Of a stretch of DNA of 64,000 bases, positions 10,771 through 23,157 are shown one piece after another. Every line of letters begins with the position of its first letter. Positions within the stretch are counted from its first letter, which is position 1. Below the pieces are notes generated by a model that saw only the letters and a list, made by a program, of their open reading frames with translations, did not search any database and was not told the DNA's origin. A program made the position numbers and the translations under genes. The stretch is from contig PQWQ01000007.1 in assembly GCA_002943765.1 (NCBI GenBank), forward strand, positions 2,296,501-2,360,500, in the 5' to 3' direction. The stretch comes from Psoroptes ovis. Lineage: Eukaryota; Arthropoda; Arachnida; Sarcoptiformes; Psoroptidae.

Positions 10771-13700
10771 TTGTTTTTCATTGCGTCGAAGCTTATCATC
10801 ATCATCATCATCATGATCGAGACAAAATCAAACATAATTAATTGTAATTAAATGGAAAATTATTCACTGAAAAATTGATTAAAAAAATCATCGAAATCAT
10901 TTTTTTTTTCAAGTGTTTCTGATAAACATCGACTCGACATTTACTCTAATTAATGAATACGAATCAGGTAATTTAATATTTCATTAATTTTTAAAAATTT
11001 CACGTTTTCAATAATAAGAACAACGATCTCATTGATTCGAAATTCAATTAATTTTAATTAACAACCAAGATTCTCATTAATTTTAGAAAATTTGAAAATT
11101 TCTCTTGAGATCGATGATCGTTGGCTTTTCATTGGTTCGTTTAGTGATAATATCTTCATAGGCTCAAAATGGCTTCTGGTTTATAGCAAAAAAAAATATG
11201 TTTGAAACTGTGTTTTTTCATCGTTAGAAGTGATTAAATAAAAAAAAATTGAATGAACGAATGAATGAAAATCAATGATCCATTAAATTCATACATGAAT
11301 ATATAAGTAACATGATAAATACATTTTGATAGAAAATGAGGGCGCCATTCATTGTATGAATTGAATAGAATCGACGCCCAAATCGTTTTTCCAAATTTAA
11401 TTTTAAATTATTTTCATTATTTCTCTTAAATATCATTGTTTTTACACTGCTGTTTCAACATTATCGTTACACTAATCAAAACAAAGAAATCAATTTTTTC
11501 ATAAAAAACAAAGTCTTTGAAAGTTTTTAAATGTCCAAAACAACAATTGAATTCAATTTAAAATCATTAAACTTTTGGTGCTTTGACATCGATCATCAAT
11601 TTGATTGAACTGTTTGAAAATTATTCGTTTTCAAATGCATGTTTGTATGTAGTTCGTATCATCATTATTTCATTTCATCATTACAGCCAATGTGAGATCA
11701 TAATTAGGTTAATCGAACTTTGTTGTTGTTATGTGTATGGTGGTATGGTATCATACGTATGTGTGTACATATGAATGTACAAGATGGTGTGTTTGGTAAT
11801 ATAAAAATAGTTTAAGTGATTTTTTTGTTTTGTTTTCAATTCGTTCATCATAAATGAAACATGGTGAATTTGTATTGTTTATATGTGTCTTGTAATGTCT
11901 TTGAATATATATATTTCAATCTAAATCACAAATACTCGCGACAAAATAATGAGTTGTATGATGACATAGAAAAAACATAACATGTAGAAAACAGCATTAT
12001 CATCATTCTATATTTCAATGATGATGATAATTTCATTTCTTCATCAACTTTGTTGTTTAACTGTTTATTTACTACGGTTAATTTTGAAATGATAAAAACC
12101 TAAATCAGACAGATTCAATTCGGAATTTCGACGATTTTTAATCATCATCATTATCATCAATAATTATGATGATGATAATTATAATGATTTGTACTTTTCG
12201 TCCATGAAAACTCATCAATTTCGATTGATTTAATTGAATTAGAGGCCATAGTTAATGCAATATTTCATTGTTCATTGATTCGATTCTTATCCAATGATCA
12301 ATGATGATCATTGATTGATGATAGATGATCGTTGATTAAGATGGATTGATTGATGATGGATCAAAGTTTTTCTAAAAATTGATCAATAATAATTGATAAT
12401 AATCAATTTTAACGCCTCGGAAAATTTGATGATTTTCCCTATGAGATATAGACGTTACTTATTTCATTTTTTTTTCATTGATTGTAATTATCATCATTAA
12501 AAAATAAAAAATAAAAAATTGTTGCATTATCATCATGTGATTGTCATTATTTGTATCATAAAAATTTTTATTTATGGTAAAATATTCAGATATTATCCTT
12601 TTTATTATTGTCATATTGAATAATTGACATACAAATACTCATTAAAAAATTCAATATTCGTGCTACAAAATAAAGTGCATTCGTAGTCATCATTATTATT
12701 ACCGTTTATTATCATCATTATTACCATATTATTATTGACATTATTACCATTTTTATTATCTTCATTATTATCACCATCATCATCATTATCAATCATAAAA
12801 CATCTGTATATCGATTCGGGTATATTCTTGTCATGAAATTTTAATTTATTTTTATTTTGTTTTTTTGGTAAAAAATAATTGCACGAATAATGTTCTGCCT
12901 GTTTTATCATTCGATAAAAATTCATTCATTTCAGACCGTTTGATTATTTTAAAATTTTAAAATTCAATTTAATTTAATTTAAATCAATTCAATGATAATG
13001 AGTTTATCAAGTTTTTGATTGCGGAAGATATTCTCTTTTTGAATTTAAAAATTCATTTGCGAAATTAAAAATTTAATTTTTCAATGAATTTTTAATTAGA
13101 ATTTAATCAAATAAATTCATGAAAAATTTAATATTGCAAACATGTGCGGGTGGAAATTCATTTTAATTGAACGATGATGATGATGATGATGATGTGTGGT
13201 GATAATTATTTCACCACAAATGAATGAATTGAATTTCAATTCAACAAGTAATTCAGTATCTGTATTCATTCGTTTAGATGCTTAAACCTTCAGACACAAA
13301 TTTTTTCCATTCATTTTCAATTATTCAAGGATATCCTCATATCATGAATTTATTATGTTCAGATTTAGCATTTAGATTCGGATTTTTTTCATTTAATTAA
13401 AAAAAACAAGATCATATATCTATATAATTTAATCGTTGTTTGATTTGCACTTGTTTCAAGTATATTTTTGAATGTTTTCTTCGAATATTTTCGATAAATC
13501 TTCGATACATTTTCCAATATCTTTGAATACTTTTCAATATAAACATTGAATATGTAAAGATAATTGCAATTTATTGTTTTTTTCATGTTAAACATTGAAA
13601 ATATTTGTACAAAATAATAAGTTATTTAATTGTTGTTTACTTGTTTTGTTTTTGTATTTATCTTTATTTATTCAAGTGTTTTTCAATTGCATTACATTAC

Positions 13701-13819
13701 TATTATTTATTCATTATTTCAATTTGAAATCAAGCAAAAAAAAAAAAAATTTCATTCATTTCTCTTTTTCGAAAAAATAATTTCAATTTGTTTATTTGTT
13801 CGTCGTTGTATTTGTATTC

Positions 13820-13890
13820 ATATTATTATTATTATTATTATCATAATTATTATTATCATCATCATCATCATTATTATTATCATCATTATT
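13820..13890. repeat. (ATT/ATC)n microsatellite
   Basis: About 70 bases of trinucleotide repeat, ATT units changing to ATC units and back. It generates an artefactual isoleucine-rich open frame on the plus strand. Confidence 0.9.
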
Positions 13891-15531
13891 TCCACATACA
13901 TTCAATGTCGATGATAATAGCTAGTTGATATTGATAATTCGCATTTTTTTCGTTAGAAAAACATTATGCCACCGCCACTACGACGGCGACGAAGACGAAA
14001 ATTACAACGACAATGATCAACAAAGCATCTGAATGCATGAAGATACTGAATGAATGCATCTGAATTTCAATTGTATGCGAATTGAAATTGTCGTATCTCG
14101 TTCGAAGAAGCAAATAAATGTGAATAATAATAAATAAGCAGGCAGTTTAATATGTGTGTTTATTTGAAATGAAAAAAACAATATTTAAATTAAATCAATC
14201 GAAACACAGTAGTGACAATTGAATTTGCATATGTTGAATCAAACAACTGTGACAAGTTTGTTTTTACGACCAAATTGTGCAACAATTTCAGCGACTAATA
14301 AACAATTGGACAGCCAGTTTTGTGTTTGACAAACTTTGAAGCATAAATCAATTGAATTTTATGAGATTTTTTTTGTGAATGAAAAATTTCAACTATATTT
14401 CAATATTGGCCAAGATTGAGAAATGTGAAATTTCACTTTTTGTTTCTCAAAGTTTTATCATAAATTTTTTCCATTTATTCATTTATTTATAAATCGTAAA
14501 ACAATTTTAAATTATTTTTAAATTGTTATTTTCATAAATTTAAAAATATAATTTTCTGGTTCAATTCTTTTTTTCATTTTCTCTCTTTATTTCAATTTAT
14601 CCAGCGACAATACAGCAGCAGCAACAGCAGAAGCAACGAATACATAATGTTCAATTTGATGTAAAAATATTACTGCAACAACACTATTCAACAAACGAAT
14701 GACGCCCAAGCTACCATTCATTCATTCATTCATTCATTCAGTCAACGATAACATAATCATACAAGTAGTGGAGCCATCATCAGTATCACCATCATCAACA
14801 ATAACAACAACAACGCCACTACTTTTAACTTTAAATTATTTTTAAAATAGAAAATTGGATACGAAAATTTTCATTTTCATACATAAAATTCAAGCGAAAT
14901 CTTCATTGAAATAAATAAATGATAAAGCAACAATTGTGGAAAACTGAATATTGTGAAATTCAATTTAATATCTCTCTCTTTCTCCTGATATCGTTGATAA
15001 TGTTTCAAAGTTGAAATTTTGAAGTTAAAGAAAAAGAAAAGGATTTTATTTCAATTTTTTTCTAAAAAAAAAAAAAAATCTTCGATACATTATTCCAACT
15101 TAAGTGTGTGTGTAATCATTATTTCTCTTGTGTTTTGATGGAAATTTCCTTTTTATTTCTTTTTAACTTCGTATAACTTTTAACACTAAATACGTTTACG
15201 AATCGTTAAATAATATAAATAAATGAATAATCTAAGCAAAAGCAACAATTGAGTAAAGCAGGCAAAGAAGAAAATAAGAAAAAAGAAGAAGAAGAATAAA
15301 GATTAAGTTAGGTTAGTGGGTGAAGGTGTTTTCGTTTTTTTTTTTTTTTTGTTTTGTTTTCGAATGTTTGTTTATACTTCCAAAAAGAAAAAAAATGCAA
15401 GAATAAACAACAAGAATTGTAAATTCAATTCAATTAAAAATTTGTGAAAATTTTTTCTGTGTCCAAATAATTCTTGTGATCATATCATATTTTTGTTTGT
15501 TTGTCCCTATTTCTTAATGAATTCAATTGTC

Positions 15532-15559
15532 GATTAATTAATTGATCAATTAATTAATC
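15532..15559. promoter_or_regulatory. 28-bp perfect palindrome
   Basis: The half-site GATTAATTAATTGA is followed by its exact reverse complement, centred between 15545 and 15546. It contains TAAT/ATTA homeodomain-type cores in inverted orientation and a central TGATCA. It lies about 100 bp before the ATG of the gene at 15659 and just before a good acceptor-like sequence (ctgatttcag, ending 15568), so it could lie at the end of a 5' UTR intron or in the promoter. Confidence 0.45.
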
Positions 15560-15658
15560 TGATTTCAGTTTTGATCATCATCATTCAATCAAGTCTGTGT
15601 GTGTGTGTGTGTTTTCTCCACTGTAATTAAATCAACGAAAAAAAAAAAATTGTCCAAA

Positions 15659-17629
15659 ATGTGTATCAATCGTAGTCAACGTCATTGCTGTCTGCAAGGA
15701 ACATTATTATTTTTGCTAACAATCAGTGTAATAACATTTGGTGCCATAATTGCAATATATTTAGGTGTCTATTATTCGACTGAACAACAAATTGGTTTAA
15801 GACAGCAAAGAGATTTAAAATTTTTAAATCATGGTGATAATAATAATTTGAATACAAATAATGATAATAACAATAATCCATTATTGATTGAAAATTTAAT
15901 CAATTTAAAACGTTTAAAACGTGAAAATAATGATGAAAACAATGAATCAACATTGGCAACAATGTTTTTCAAAAAAGATTGTCCATGGAATCAATGGCTT
16001 GTACAGAGTTCATTAATGCTTGATCTTTGTCCATATATTAATGATGATCGTATGCCCATAGATATGATGAATGATGTACAATTTAAGAATTGTTTACGTA
16101 AGTATTTTCAAAATATAGTAATTAAATTTTTTGAAAATTTAAATTTAAATTATTTCATCATAATCAAACAACATAAAACACACACATGTACACATTTCAA
16201 ATATATCAACACTTTCAAGGAATTCAAAACAAACAAATAAACATTTTGAGGAACGGCCGCAAATCCTACACAAACATACACACAATCCTGTGTATAACTT
16301 TAGTTTTGATAGTCTTAAACATTTCTAAATTTAAATCAATTCTTATTATAGCGATATATATTCGTATATGTATTTTTCACCTTAAAAATAAATAAATCAA
16401 ATCTCAACAAGTTTTTTTTTGTTGTTGTTTTTGATTATTTCCTTTAAAAATTAAACAAACTTTACAATTCAGGACGCCTCAAATAATAATTGTATTTATT
16501 TATTAATTCTTTTAGTCAAAATTTTGAAATTTGAATTTGTTTATAGAAAAAGTTTTAAATTTAGGAAATTATTTGTGTGTGATTTATGATACTACCAATA
16601 TCATTGTTTACCAATTCCATTCCTAATTGTTTGATTGATTGATTGTTTTTATTGGAAAAAATTTCCAAGTTTTTTGTTTTTGATTGCCATCATTCAATAA
16701 ATTATTTATTTATTTATTACATTACATTCGATACATGATTAATTCTTCTGCCAAAAAAAAAATTTTCAATATTTCGGCAAAAATATAAAAGGAAAAAACC
16801 TTGATGTGATGTGATGATGTCCAATGATGATGAATCGAGTTGATTAGCATGTATATTGTGCTTACGCACACTCACACACAAACACCGCCAACATCAATAA
16901 TCATTTAAAAGGTTTAAGATTACAAATGAATAATGATTGATTTGCGAAATTTTCAGTGCTTTTCAGTGTAGATTAAATCCTTTATCTTGATCAATCAATT
17001 GATTGATTTAATCTTAGATTAAAAAGATCGTTTATTTCATGATTGATTAATGTTTTAATGTGATGTATTAATTTTCTTTTTTTTCATCTTTTCAAATTTT
17101 TTTAGGTGATTCATTCTGGTATCTTGGTATTGCATCAATCGTACCATTCGTTCTTACTTTCATAACATTAATCGCTGTATGTCGATTATGGCTATGTCCA
17201 ATAGTTACAATGGCTATTGTTTATTTAGCATTAGCAATAACATTGATAGTGTTTGCAATATTATTCAAATCTGGTTCAATAATGACGGATAGTTGGCCAT
17301 TATTTATTGCAATTGCAATATTAGTTTGTTTTTATGTATTGCTATCATTATTATTACTGTTATTGTTTAGTTTGATCTTATGTGAACGACGAAGACAAAA
17401 TAAACGTAATACAAATGGACGTCCATTAAAAACAAATGGTACAAATGATAATGATCGTATGATGATGAAAATGCCCGATGATGATGATGAAATTGATGAT
17501 CCTGATGTACCATTATATCATCAAAAAAATGGTCTCTATTCCCAACAAAAACGTTCAGATTTTGATGATAAAATTAAAGATTTCAAATATATTGATGATG
17601 ATATGAGTTATGTTTATCGTCGAGGATAA
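15659..17629 (+). CDS. Membrane protein with Asn-rich extracellular loop, unrecognised
   Basis: Two exons, 15659-16097 and 17106-17629, joined by a 1,008-bp intron (gtaagt...ttttttag); the split arginine codon closes the phase and the product is 320 residues. I take the ATG at 15659; the open frame extends upstream only through non-ATG codons over a (GT)n tract. Visible: a Cys-rich start (CINRSQRHCC), a first helix at about 13-39, an Asn/Asp-rich loop (58-100) with a dibasic RLKR at 85-88, four cysteines (108, 124, 145 plus the cluster at 10-11), then helices at about 151-173, 178-200 and 210-239 and an acidic tail with DDDDEIDDPD and a tyrosine-rich end. The family is not recognised. The layout is that of a four-pass surface protein with a large first extracellular loop, superficially tetraspanin/claudin-like in order but without the tetraspanin CCG motif. 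Confidence 0.7.
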
Positions 17630-19371
17630 ATTTAACATTTATTAATGAGAATTATGGATTGAATGATTTAAAATGAAAAAAAATATATTTTTAATATTAA
17701 TTTGACAACAAAATTAACGAGAAAACATCATTTCGAAAACATAAACAACTTATCAATCAAAATTGAATCAAAAAATGAGAAAAAAAATGAAATGTTTTTG
17801 TTAATTCATAAATATTTTTGTCCAATTTTAATTATCATCATCATCAATTTTTTTTTTCAAAAAAAACCACATGTTGAATCATCTTTTTACTCATCATCAT
17901 CATCATCTCTTTCTAATAATAATCATCATAATCAACTGATCATCATCAACATCTAATCAATGGAAAATGACAACAACAATTTGAAATTATGCTGCCTCAT
18001 GCATTTGAATCAACTTCATTCATTTCAATAATAATATTTCAACAACAATGATAATTCATTCAATTTTTTCTGCTTTTTTTCGTGAAAAAATTTCCCATAA
18101 TCAACAGGCAAAAAAAACATGAATAAATCAATTAATGCCGATCAATTCATTGAATTTTTCTAAAAAATATCAATTTAAGACTCGTATTTTTCTTTCAAAA
18201 TCTCAAATTCAGAGAAATTATTTTTTAAATTCAAAGTCCAATCGATTCAACTTGATCAATGATTAGTTTGATTAGTTTTTCAACAGAGAACAAATAGCCC
18301 TTGACAAATAGTTCTTAACTTTTAATATGAAAATTTCAAATGAAATCAGTCCAATATATGTGTATTGCGATTACGAATGAAATTTCGTGCAATTTTTTAA
18401 AATTTTCCTTGAAATTTTGATAAATTTTAGATTCGAAGACATAATAATAAACGATAATTGATATAATACTTAGGCTGATAAATGATATCGTTATACTCTT
18501 GAAGTTTCCTACCTACATAAATATACATTTATAAAGCAACACAAACACACATGCTAACACGCCCACCCAACCCGTTGATGTTACAGGTGTTTTTTTTCAA
18601 TATTTCATTCTACTTTCTTCAGCAATTTGTCCATTTTTTTCGCAGCTTACACCTATCAAAAGCAGCAGCAATGATAAATTTTTAGCAGCAATGATAATTT
18701 AGGCTCAACGAAGCGCATATTGATTTCAATTAAACAGCTAAAAACACGTGTAATTTTGTTGATTTTTCAACTTTTCGATCATTTTTTTTTTCTTTTAATT
18801 TCTACTCTTTTGCTACTTTCACCATTTTAAATCAAATAATGATCATTTCATATATATTTATCCACTAGTCATTTATTATTTTATAAATAATTATATAAAT
18901 AAATAAATATATTTTATATAAATTTTTTTTTCATTTAAACATTAAATTACATAATAATAATGATAATATTACACGAACGAACACCAAACATCAATTCAAT
19001 CGATCAATCACAAATACACACTTTGAACACATAGACTCACACAAAAATCACATGAAAAATATAAACTTATAATCAATACAATAAATATCAATTAAATAAT
19101 TTTTAATCAAATATAAATAATAATAATCTATCTTTGTATACATCACATTACATCTTTTTTTTTGTTCATTCATCAATTTATTCATTCAATCAATTAATCA
19201 TTTAAACAATCAGACACATACAATCACGAATTTGCAATACGATACAACATTAACAGCAACGACATTTACACAATTATTCAAGATTTAATTGAAAAAATAA
19301 ATAAAAAATTTATAAAATGAAGAATTTTTTTGTTTTGATGGAAATTAAATTTGACCATGAATCAATGAATA
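17630..19371. other. Intergenic, AT-rich
   Basis: 1.7 kb of AT-rich sequence downstream of the four-pass gene, with Ser/His-type trinucleotide runs near 17890-17945. I see no structure or coding exon I would defend. The 84-residue frame at 17702 starts at a non-ATG codon and is low complexity. Confidence 0.4.
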
Positions 19372-19662
19372 ATGGCTCATATGGTTGGAATATTTTTTCG
19401 TTTGAATGATTGTTTGTTTTTCTGCAATTGTACTTGCGCTTATTTAATAACTGTAATTTTATTCAATTTTTCCAAGCAAAAAAACAAAAACAATAGACGA
19501 TTGTTTCATGGTCAAATTTTAATTAATTTGATGACTGGTTTTTGTTTGGTAGCTGTTCATGCAGCTATCTTTTGCATAAATTATTTGATTTATAGCATAA
19601 ACACTACCACCACCCTTTATCGTCAACAGGATTTCATTATGAAATTCTTAGGTTTTTTTTGA
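19372..19662 (+). CDS. Possible small two-helix protein or receptor fragment
   Basis: Open frame of 96 codons with ATG at 19372. It holds two strong hydrophobic segments (about residues 21-32 and 48-73) separated by a basic loop (KQKNKNNRR), and four cysteines near the start (CLFFCNCTC). The helix, basic loop, LINL-type helix order is vaguely like helices 1-2 of class B/adhesion G-protein receptors, but no further exon is visible on this strand before other genes begin. It could be a gene fragment, a real small protein or chance. There is no good splice site at either end. Confidence 0.2.
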   Translation: MAHMVGIFFRLNDCLFFCNCTCAYLITVILFNFSKQKNKNNRRLFHGQILINLMTGFCLVAVHAAIFCINYLIYSINTTTTLYRQQDFIMKFLGFF

Positions 19663-19845
19663 TGATTTCACAATAAATTTTTGAATCAAAGAATTTTCAA
19701 ATGAAATCAAAAAAGTTATAAATATTTTCTTTAATCATCAAAAATTCATTTCTTTGATAAACATATTAATATATGATGTTGTAACAAAATAAGCAGAAAA
19801 AAACGAATAAACAAAAAAAAAATTGTTTGAATTCAAAGAATTCGA

Positions 19846-21821
19846 TTATTCATTTATAATTTGAACTTTATCATCAAATTGTAAATCAATTTTAGCCGGG
19901 TATTTTACGATCAATTCATTTTGTGTAGCTGCCAAATCGGACAATTCACATACGACCGGTTCGATTATCATTTCATTATTAACGAACAATGGTAATTTAT
20001 TACCATCATCATCATCAATAGTTGATGTTATGAATGCATGAATTAATTCATTCATGACAGCCCGACATGTTGGTATACTTTCACCGGTAACTTCAACAAA
20101 CATTGATTTTGTATTCGGACCAATCTGATTGATAGATGAAAAATGATGTTAATAGAACATAGAATTTAAGAAAAAAGATTTACCTTGGAATATTCTGAAT
20201 TAGTTAATGGTGGTAATGATAGCACATTATCACGATAATCCAATAATACTGGATACAATTGTTTTCCTTTAAGAAGGTGTATGTATTTATGAATGCCGCT
20301 AATTGTGTTACGTTTTTTCTCTTTACGATATTGATCTGCTTCATCATTCAATAATCGATATAAATCCATACCTGACATTTCATTTGCTCGACCTAATGGC
20401 ACTAATCGTACTTTGGTTGGAACACGACCATCAAAATAAACAGCACGTGGTGGTGGTGGTGGCGCTTGTTCCGATTCAGTTTCAGCCTTTTGATCGTTTG
20501 TAGTTTTGGATGCATAAGTTGGCGGAGGTGGTAATAGTTTCGCTAAATCGTGAGTAGCTATTGTTGCCTTTTGACGATTATCACATATACCTTGATGCAG
20601 TTCTAATAAAGAATTGAATTAATTAATTTAAACGATTTGGCTCAAATTTGGCATAGCTTACTTGTTTGAATGCTTAAAATTTTTTTCATCACTTTTGGAT
20701 TGGTCAAATCTAAATCATGTATGATACATGCGACAATTTTACGCTGATTTGAGATCAATTTCGAAACGAATACCGAGAATTTTTCTTCAGGATTTTGACG
20801 TATACGAATGGTATATTCAGGCTTAGTTTTTTCTTCGCTTCCATTATGGAAGTTGTCATTTTTTTCATTGTCATCGTTTTCATTCTTACTTGATTTTTTC
20901 CCAGTTGAATCGCCATTCAATCTGAGATAATCAAGTACTTTTTTTGTTGGACATTGCTCAATCAATTTGTAAAGACGACGATCTTTTATTGGATTTTCTT
21001 TCAATTGCAAATCTTTCAATTTTGGACAATTTGCCAATTCTGATGGCACCAATTTTATTTGATTGTAACTTAGATCCAATGATTTCAAAGCAACCAAACG
21101 CTCAACTGTATGCGGTAATTCTTCAATTTCATTGTGTGATGCATCCATTTCGGCCAAATGAACGGCACCATTTTCATATATCGGTATCGTTGATTGTGCT
21201 GATAATTCTTTATTTTTGCGTATTTTCTCACATAATGAAACAGGAAATTCTTTCAAGTGATTTGAACCACATTTGAATGATATCAATGAAGACAGTTTCA
21301 TCATATTTGGCAGTGATGTCAACTTATTCTGCTCTAAATTTAATGTTTGTAAATTTGTAAGATTTTCAAACAAATTTTCTGGTAATTTTTCAATTTCATT
21401 ACGACATAAATTTAAACATTTCAATTTCGTAAGCTGCCCGATTTCATCTACAGAAAAATTGCAACGAATTAAAAGAAAAACTCAATTAAATTTATGAAAA
21501 ATTACCTGGAATTGATGTTAATTTATTTCCTTGCAATACAAGATTAGTTAAATTGTTAAGATTTAATATATTTGCTGATATGGTACGTAATGATGTTGTA
21601 TTGGTTATTTCCAAAAAATTCAATGATTTTATTTTGAACAGAATTTCATTCAAACCATTTTCTTGTTCAATTTGTTTCGATATCACATCGCCGGACAATA
21701 CAATTTCATGAGGTTTTTGTTTCAATAATGATTGCCATTCTATCATTTGTTCAGTATTGCTTTCATCATTGATATTTTTATGGATTTGGTCACGATTTTT
21801 AGATTTTTTTGGTGTCGACAT
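19846..21821 (-). CDS. LRRC47: Leucine-rich repeat protein LRRC47
   Basis: Four exons on the minus strand: 21821-21506, 21447-20662, 20602-20184 and 20124-19846, with introns of 58, 59 and 59 bp; phases close to 599 residues (human LRRC47 is 583). The N-terminal part holds leucine-rich repeats (for example LNLCRNEIEKLP and LDLSYNQIKLVP), then a Lys/Glu-rich linker, then the family-specific core with TISGIHKYIHLL and SLPPLTNSEYSK, and a C-terminal B3/B4-type domain like that of the phenylalanyl-tRNA synthetase beta subunit (EVTGESIPTCRAVMNELI). The exon junction at SIP|DEIGQL restores a perfect repeat, which confirms the splicing. LRRC47 is a cytoplasmic protein reported to act with translating ribosomes; its biochemical role is not settled. 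A proline run (about 442-446 and 464-468) lies between linker and core. Confidence 0.95.
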
Positions 21822-22198
21822 TTTTTTATTAAATTCAAAATTACAAAATCAAATTAATTTTCAATTGTTTTCGTAGCTCAAATCAAACAATTTGATCCAT
21901 GCGTTTTTTCTCATTTCTTTCAAATTTCCACACACAAAGTACGTACGCAAATTTTTTGGCGCTTTTTTTGAATTTTTTAATTTTTTTCACTCAAGTTTAT
22001 TCAATTGTTCAACAAATAAATAAAAGTTCAAATTCAAAGTTTTAAATTTGAAATCAGAATTCGATTATAAATACATTTTCAATGATGAATTTTTAGTAAA
22101 AAAAAACTTTAATTTGAAAAACTTTGTTTTGAATTAATTTGAAATTAATTTATTTGATTTTTTTTTAAATTGATTAGTGACAAAATTTTTACCACATC
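21822..22198. promoter_or_regulatory. Divergent upstream region
   Basis: 377 bases between the LRRC47 start (minus) and the Gag-like start (plus). It is AT-rich with long T runs around 21960-21995. I see no LTR ends, primer-binding site or target duplication here. Confidence 0.3.
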
Positions 22199-22822
22199 AT
22201 GTCAACATCACCAAAGCCTACCAGGATCTTTATGAATGATATTGTTGAAATAAGAAAAAAAGATAAATATGAAACAATCCATCATTACATCAAGTACTTT
22301 GAAACTGTCGCATCTATCAACGAATGGAGTGATTATGATAAAATACACATCTTGAAATTACAATTTTTGCCTGATACACCTGAATATAATGCCGTTAGAG
22401 CTATGTCAACAGATACTGATGAAACTCTCGAAGAATTGATCTCTTGTTTAAAAGAATCAAACCAACCATTTAGAGATATAAATGTAATCAAATTAAATTC
22501 TCTTGAACAAACACCGGGACTATCACTTAATGAATTGGCAAGGCGAATCTCTTATTATATTGGCGAATTGTATCCAGAAATTCCGCATGATTTAAAAAAT
22601 CAAATGAATCGCGATAGATTCTATGCAGCATTAAAACCTAAATTGAGAATTGAATTATTGAATCGTCGTGATTTGAAAACTATGCCAGAATTGTTAGCAG
22701 TAGCCGAGCTGATAGAATCGTTTGAATCGAAAAAATTTTGTAAAATTTGCAAAAAAAATAATCACACAACAAATGATTGTAGATTCAAAAAACAAAAACA
22801 AAAAATGTACAAAACTAAATGA
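22199..22822 (+). CDS. Solitary Gag-like capsid protein with zinc knuckle
   Basis: Intact 207-residue frame from ATG 22199. The body looks like a retrotransposon capsid of the Ty3/gypsy group: a helical N-terminal half (IHHYIKYFETVASINEWSD, KIHILKLQFL) and a second helical block (LNELARRISYYIG...DRFYAALKPKL). It ends in one CCHC zinc knuckle, C-x2-C-x4-H-x4-C at 181-194, and a Lys-rich tail (195-207). No protease, reverse transcriptase, LTR or primer-binding site lies on either side: LRRC47 is 377 bp upstream and glutamine synthetase 335 bp downstream. This is either a capsid gene taken over by the host (as in Arc-type cases) or the remains of an insertion that kept only gag. The absence of stops favours constraint or recent origin. 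It differs clearly from the gag at 61869. Confidence 0.7.
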   Translation: MSTSPKPTRIFMNDIVEIRKKDKYETIHHYIKYFETVASINEWSDYDKIHILKLQFLPDTPEYNAVRAMSTDTDETLEELISCLKESNQPFRDINVIKLNSLEQTPGLSLNELARRISYYIGELYPEIPHDLKNQMNRDRFYAALKPKLRIELLNRRDLKTMPELLAVAELIESFESKKFCKICKKNNHTTNDCRFKKQKQKMYKTK

Positions 22823-23157
22823 TAATTCAGTAAATTGAAAAAGAAATGATTCCCAGAACAAAAAATAAATAATTAAAATTATGAAAATCAAATCTAAATT
22901 TGAGTAATAATTAATTTTCATTTTTCAATAATAAAATCCAGATTAAACTTTCAATTTTAATGTTTGTTTTTTCAATTTTGGTTATATTGTTTCAAAAAAT
23001 GTATATTATTATTGATTGTTGTTGGCACTTCAATAATACTATAGCTACAAGTTAAAAGTGTGTATTTTCCAAATGTAGAAATGATTTTGCAGGAAATTTC
23101 TAATTTAATTTGATTTCTGTTTTGTTTTTTTTTTTTTTTTTTTGTAATCACAAAGAA
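22823..23157. other. Short intergenic stretch before glutamine synthetase
   Basis: 335 bases, AT-rich, ending in a 20-base T run and gtaatcacaaag directly before the ATG at 23158. The T run plus cacaaag could be an acceptor for a 5' UTR exon, but no upstream exon is visible. Confidence 0.3.

Larger units (their letters stand above)
9979..15658. other. Long non-coding stretch with simple repeats
   Basis: 5.7 kb without a convincing coding frame. It holds a GC-richer repeat-like block (10355-10770), several (ATC/TGA)n tracts, a self-complementary stretch at 12292-12313 (9-bp arms, 4-nt loop), a (ATT/ATC)n tract (13820-13890), an Arg-rich 16-codon frame (13966-14016), a CAG/CAA-rich patch (14606-14640), a (CATT)n run (14718-14740) and a 28-bp palindrome (15532-15559). 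The last 1-2 kb may be 5' UTR or upstream exons of the gene starting at 15659. Confidence 0.4.

Noticed and set aside
12292..12313. Hairpin with 9-bp arms
   Set aside because: It lies in a run of TGATCA/ATGATC simple sequence where such pairs arise by chance; noted only in the intergenic entry.
13820..13890. Isoleucine-rich open frame
   Set aside because: Translation of an (ATT/ATC)n microsatellite.
15599..15658. Upstream extension of the four-pass gene start
   Set aside because: The extension begins at GTG codons of a (GT)n tract; eukaryotic initiation at the ATG 15659 is far more likely.
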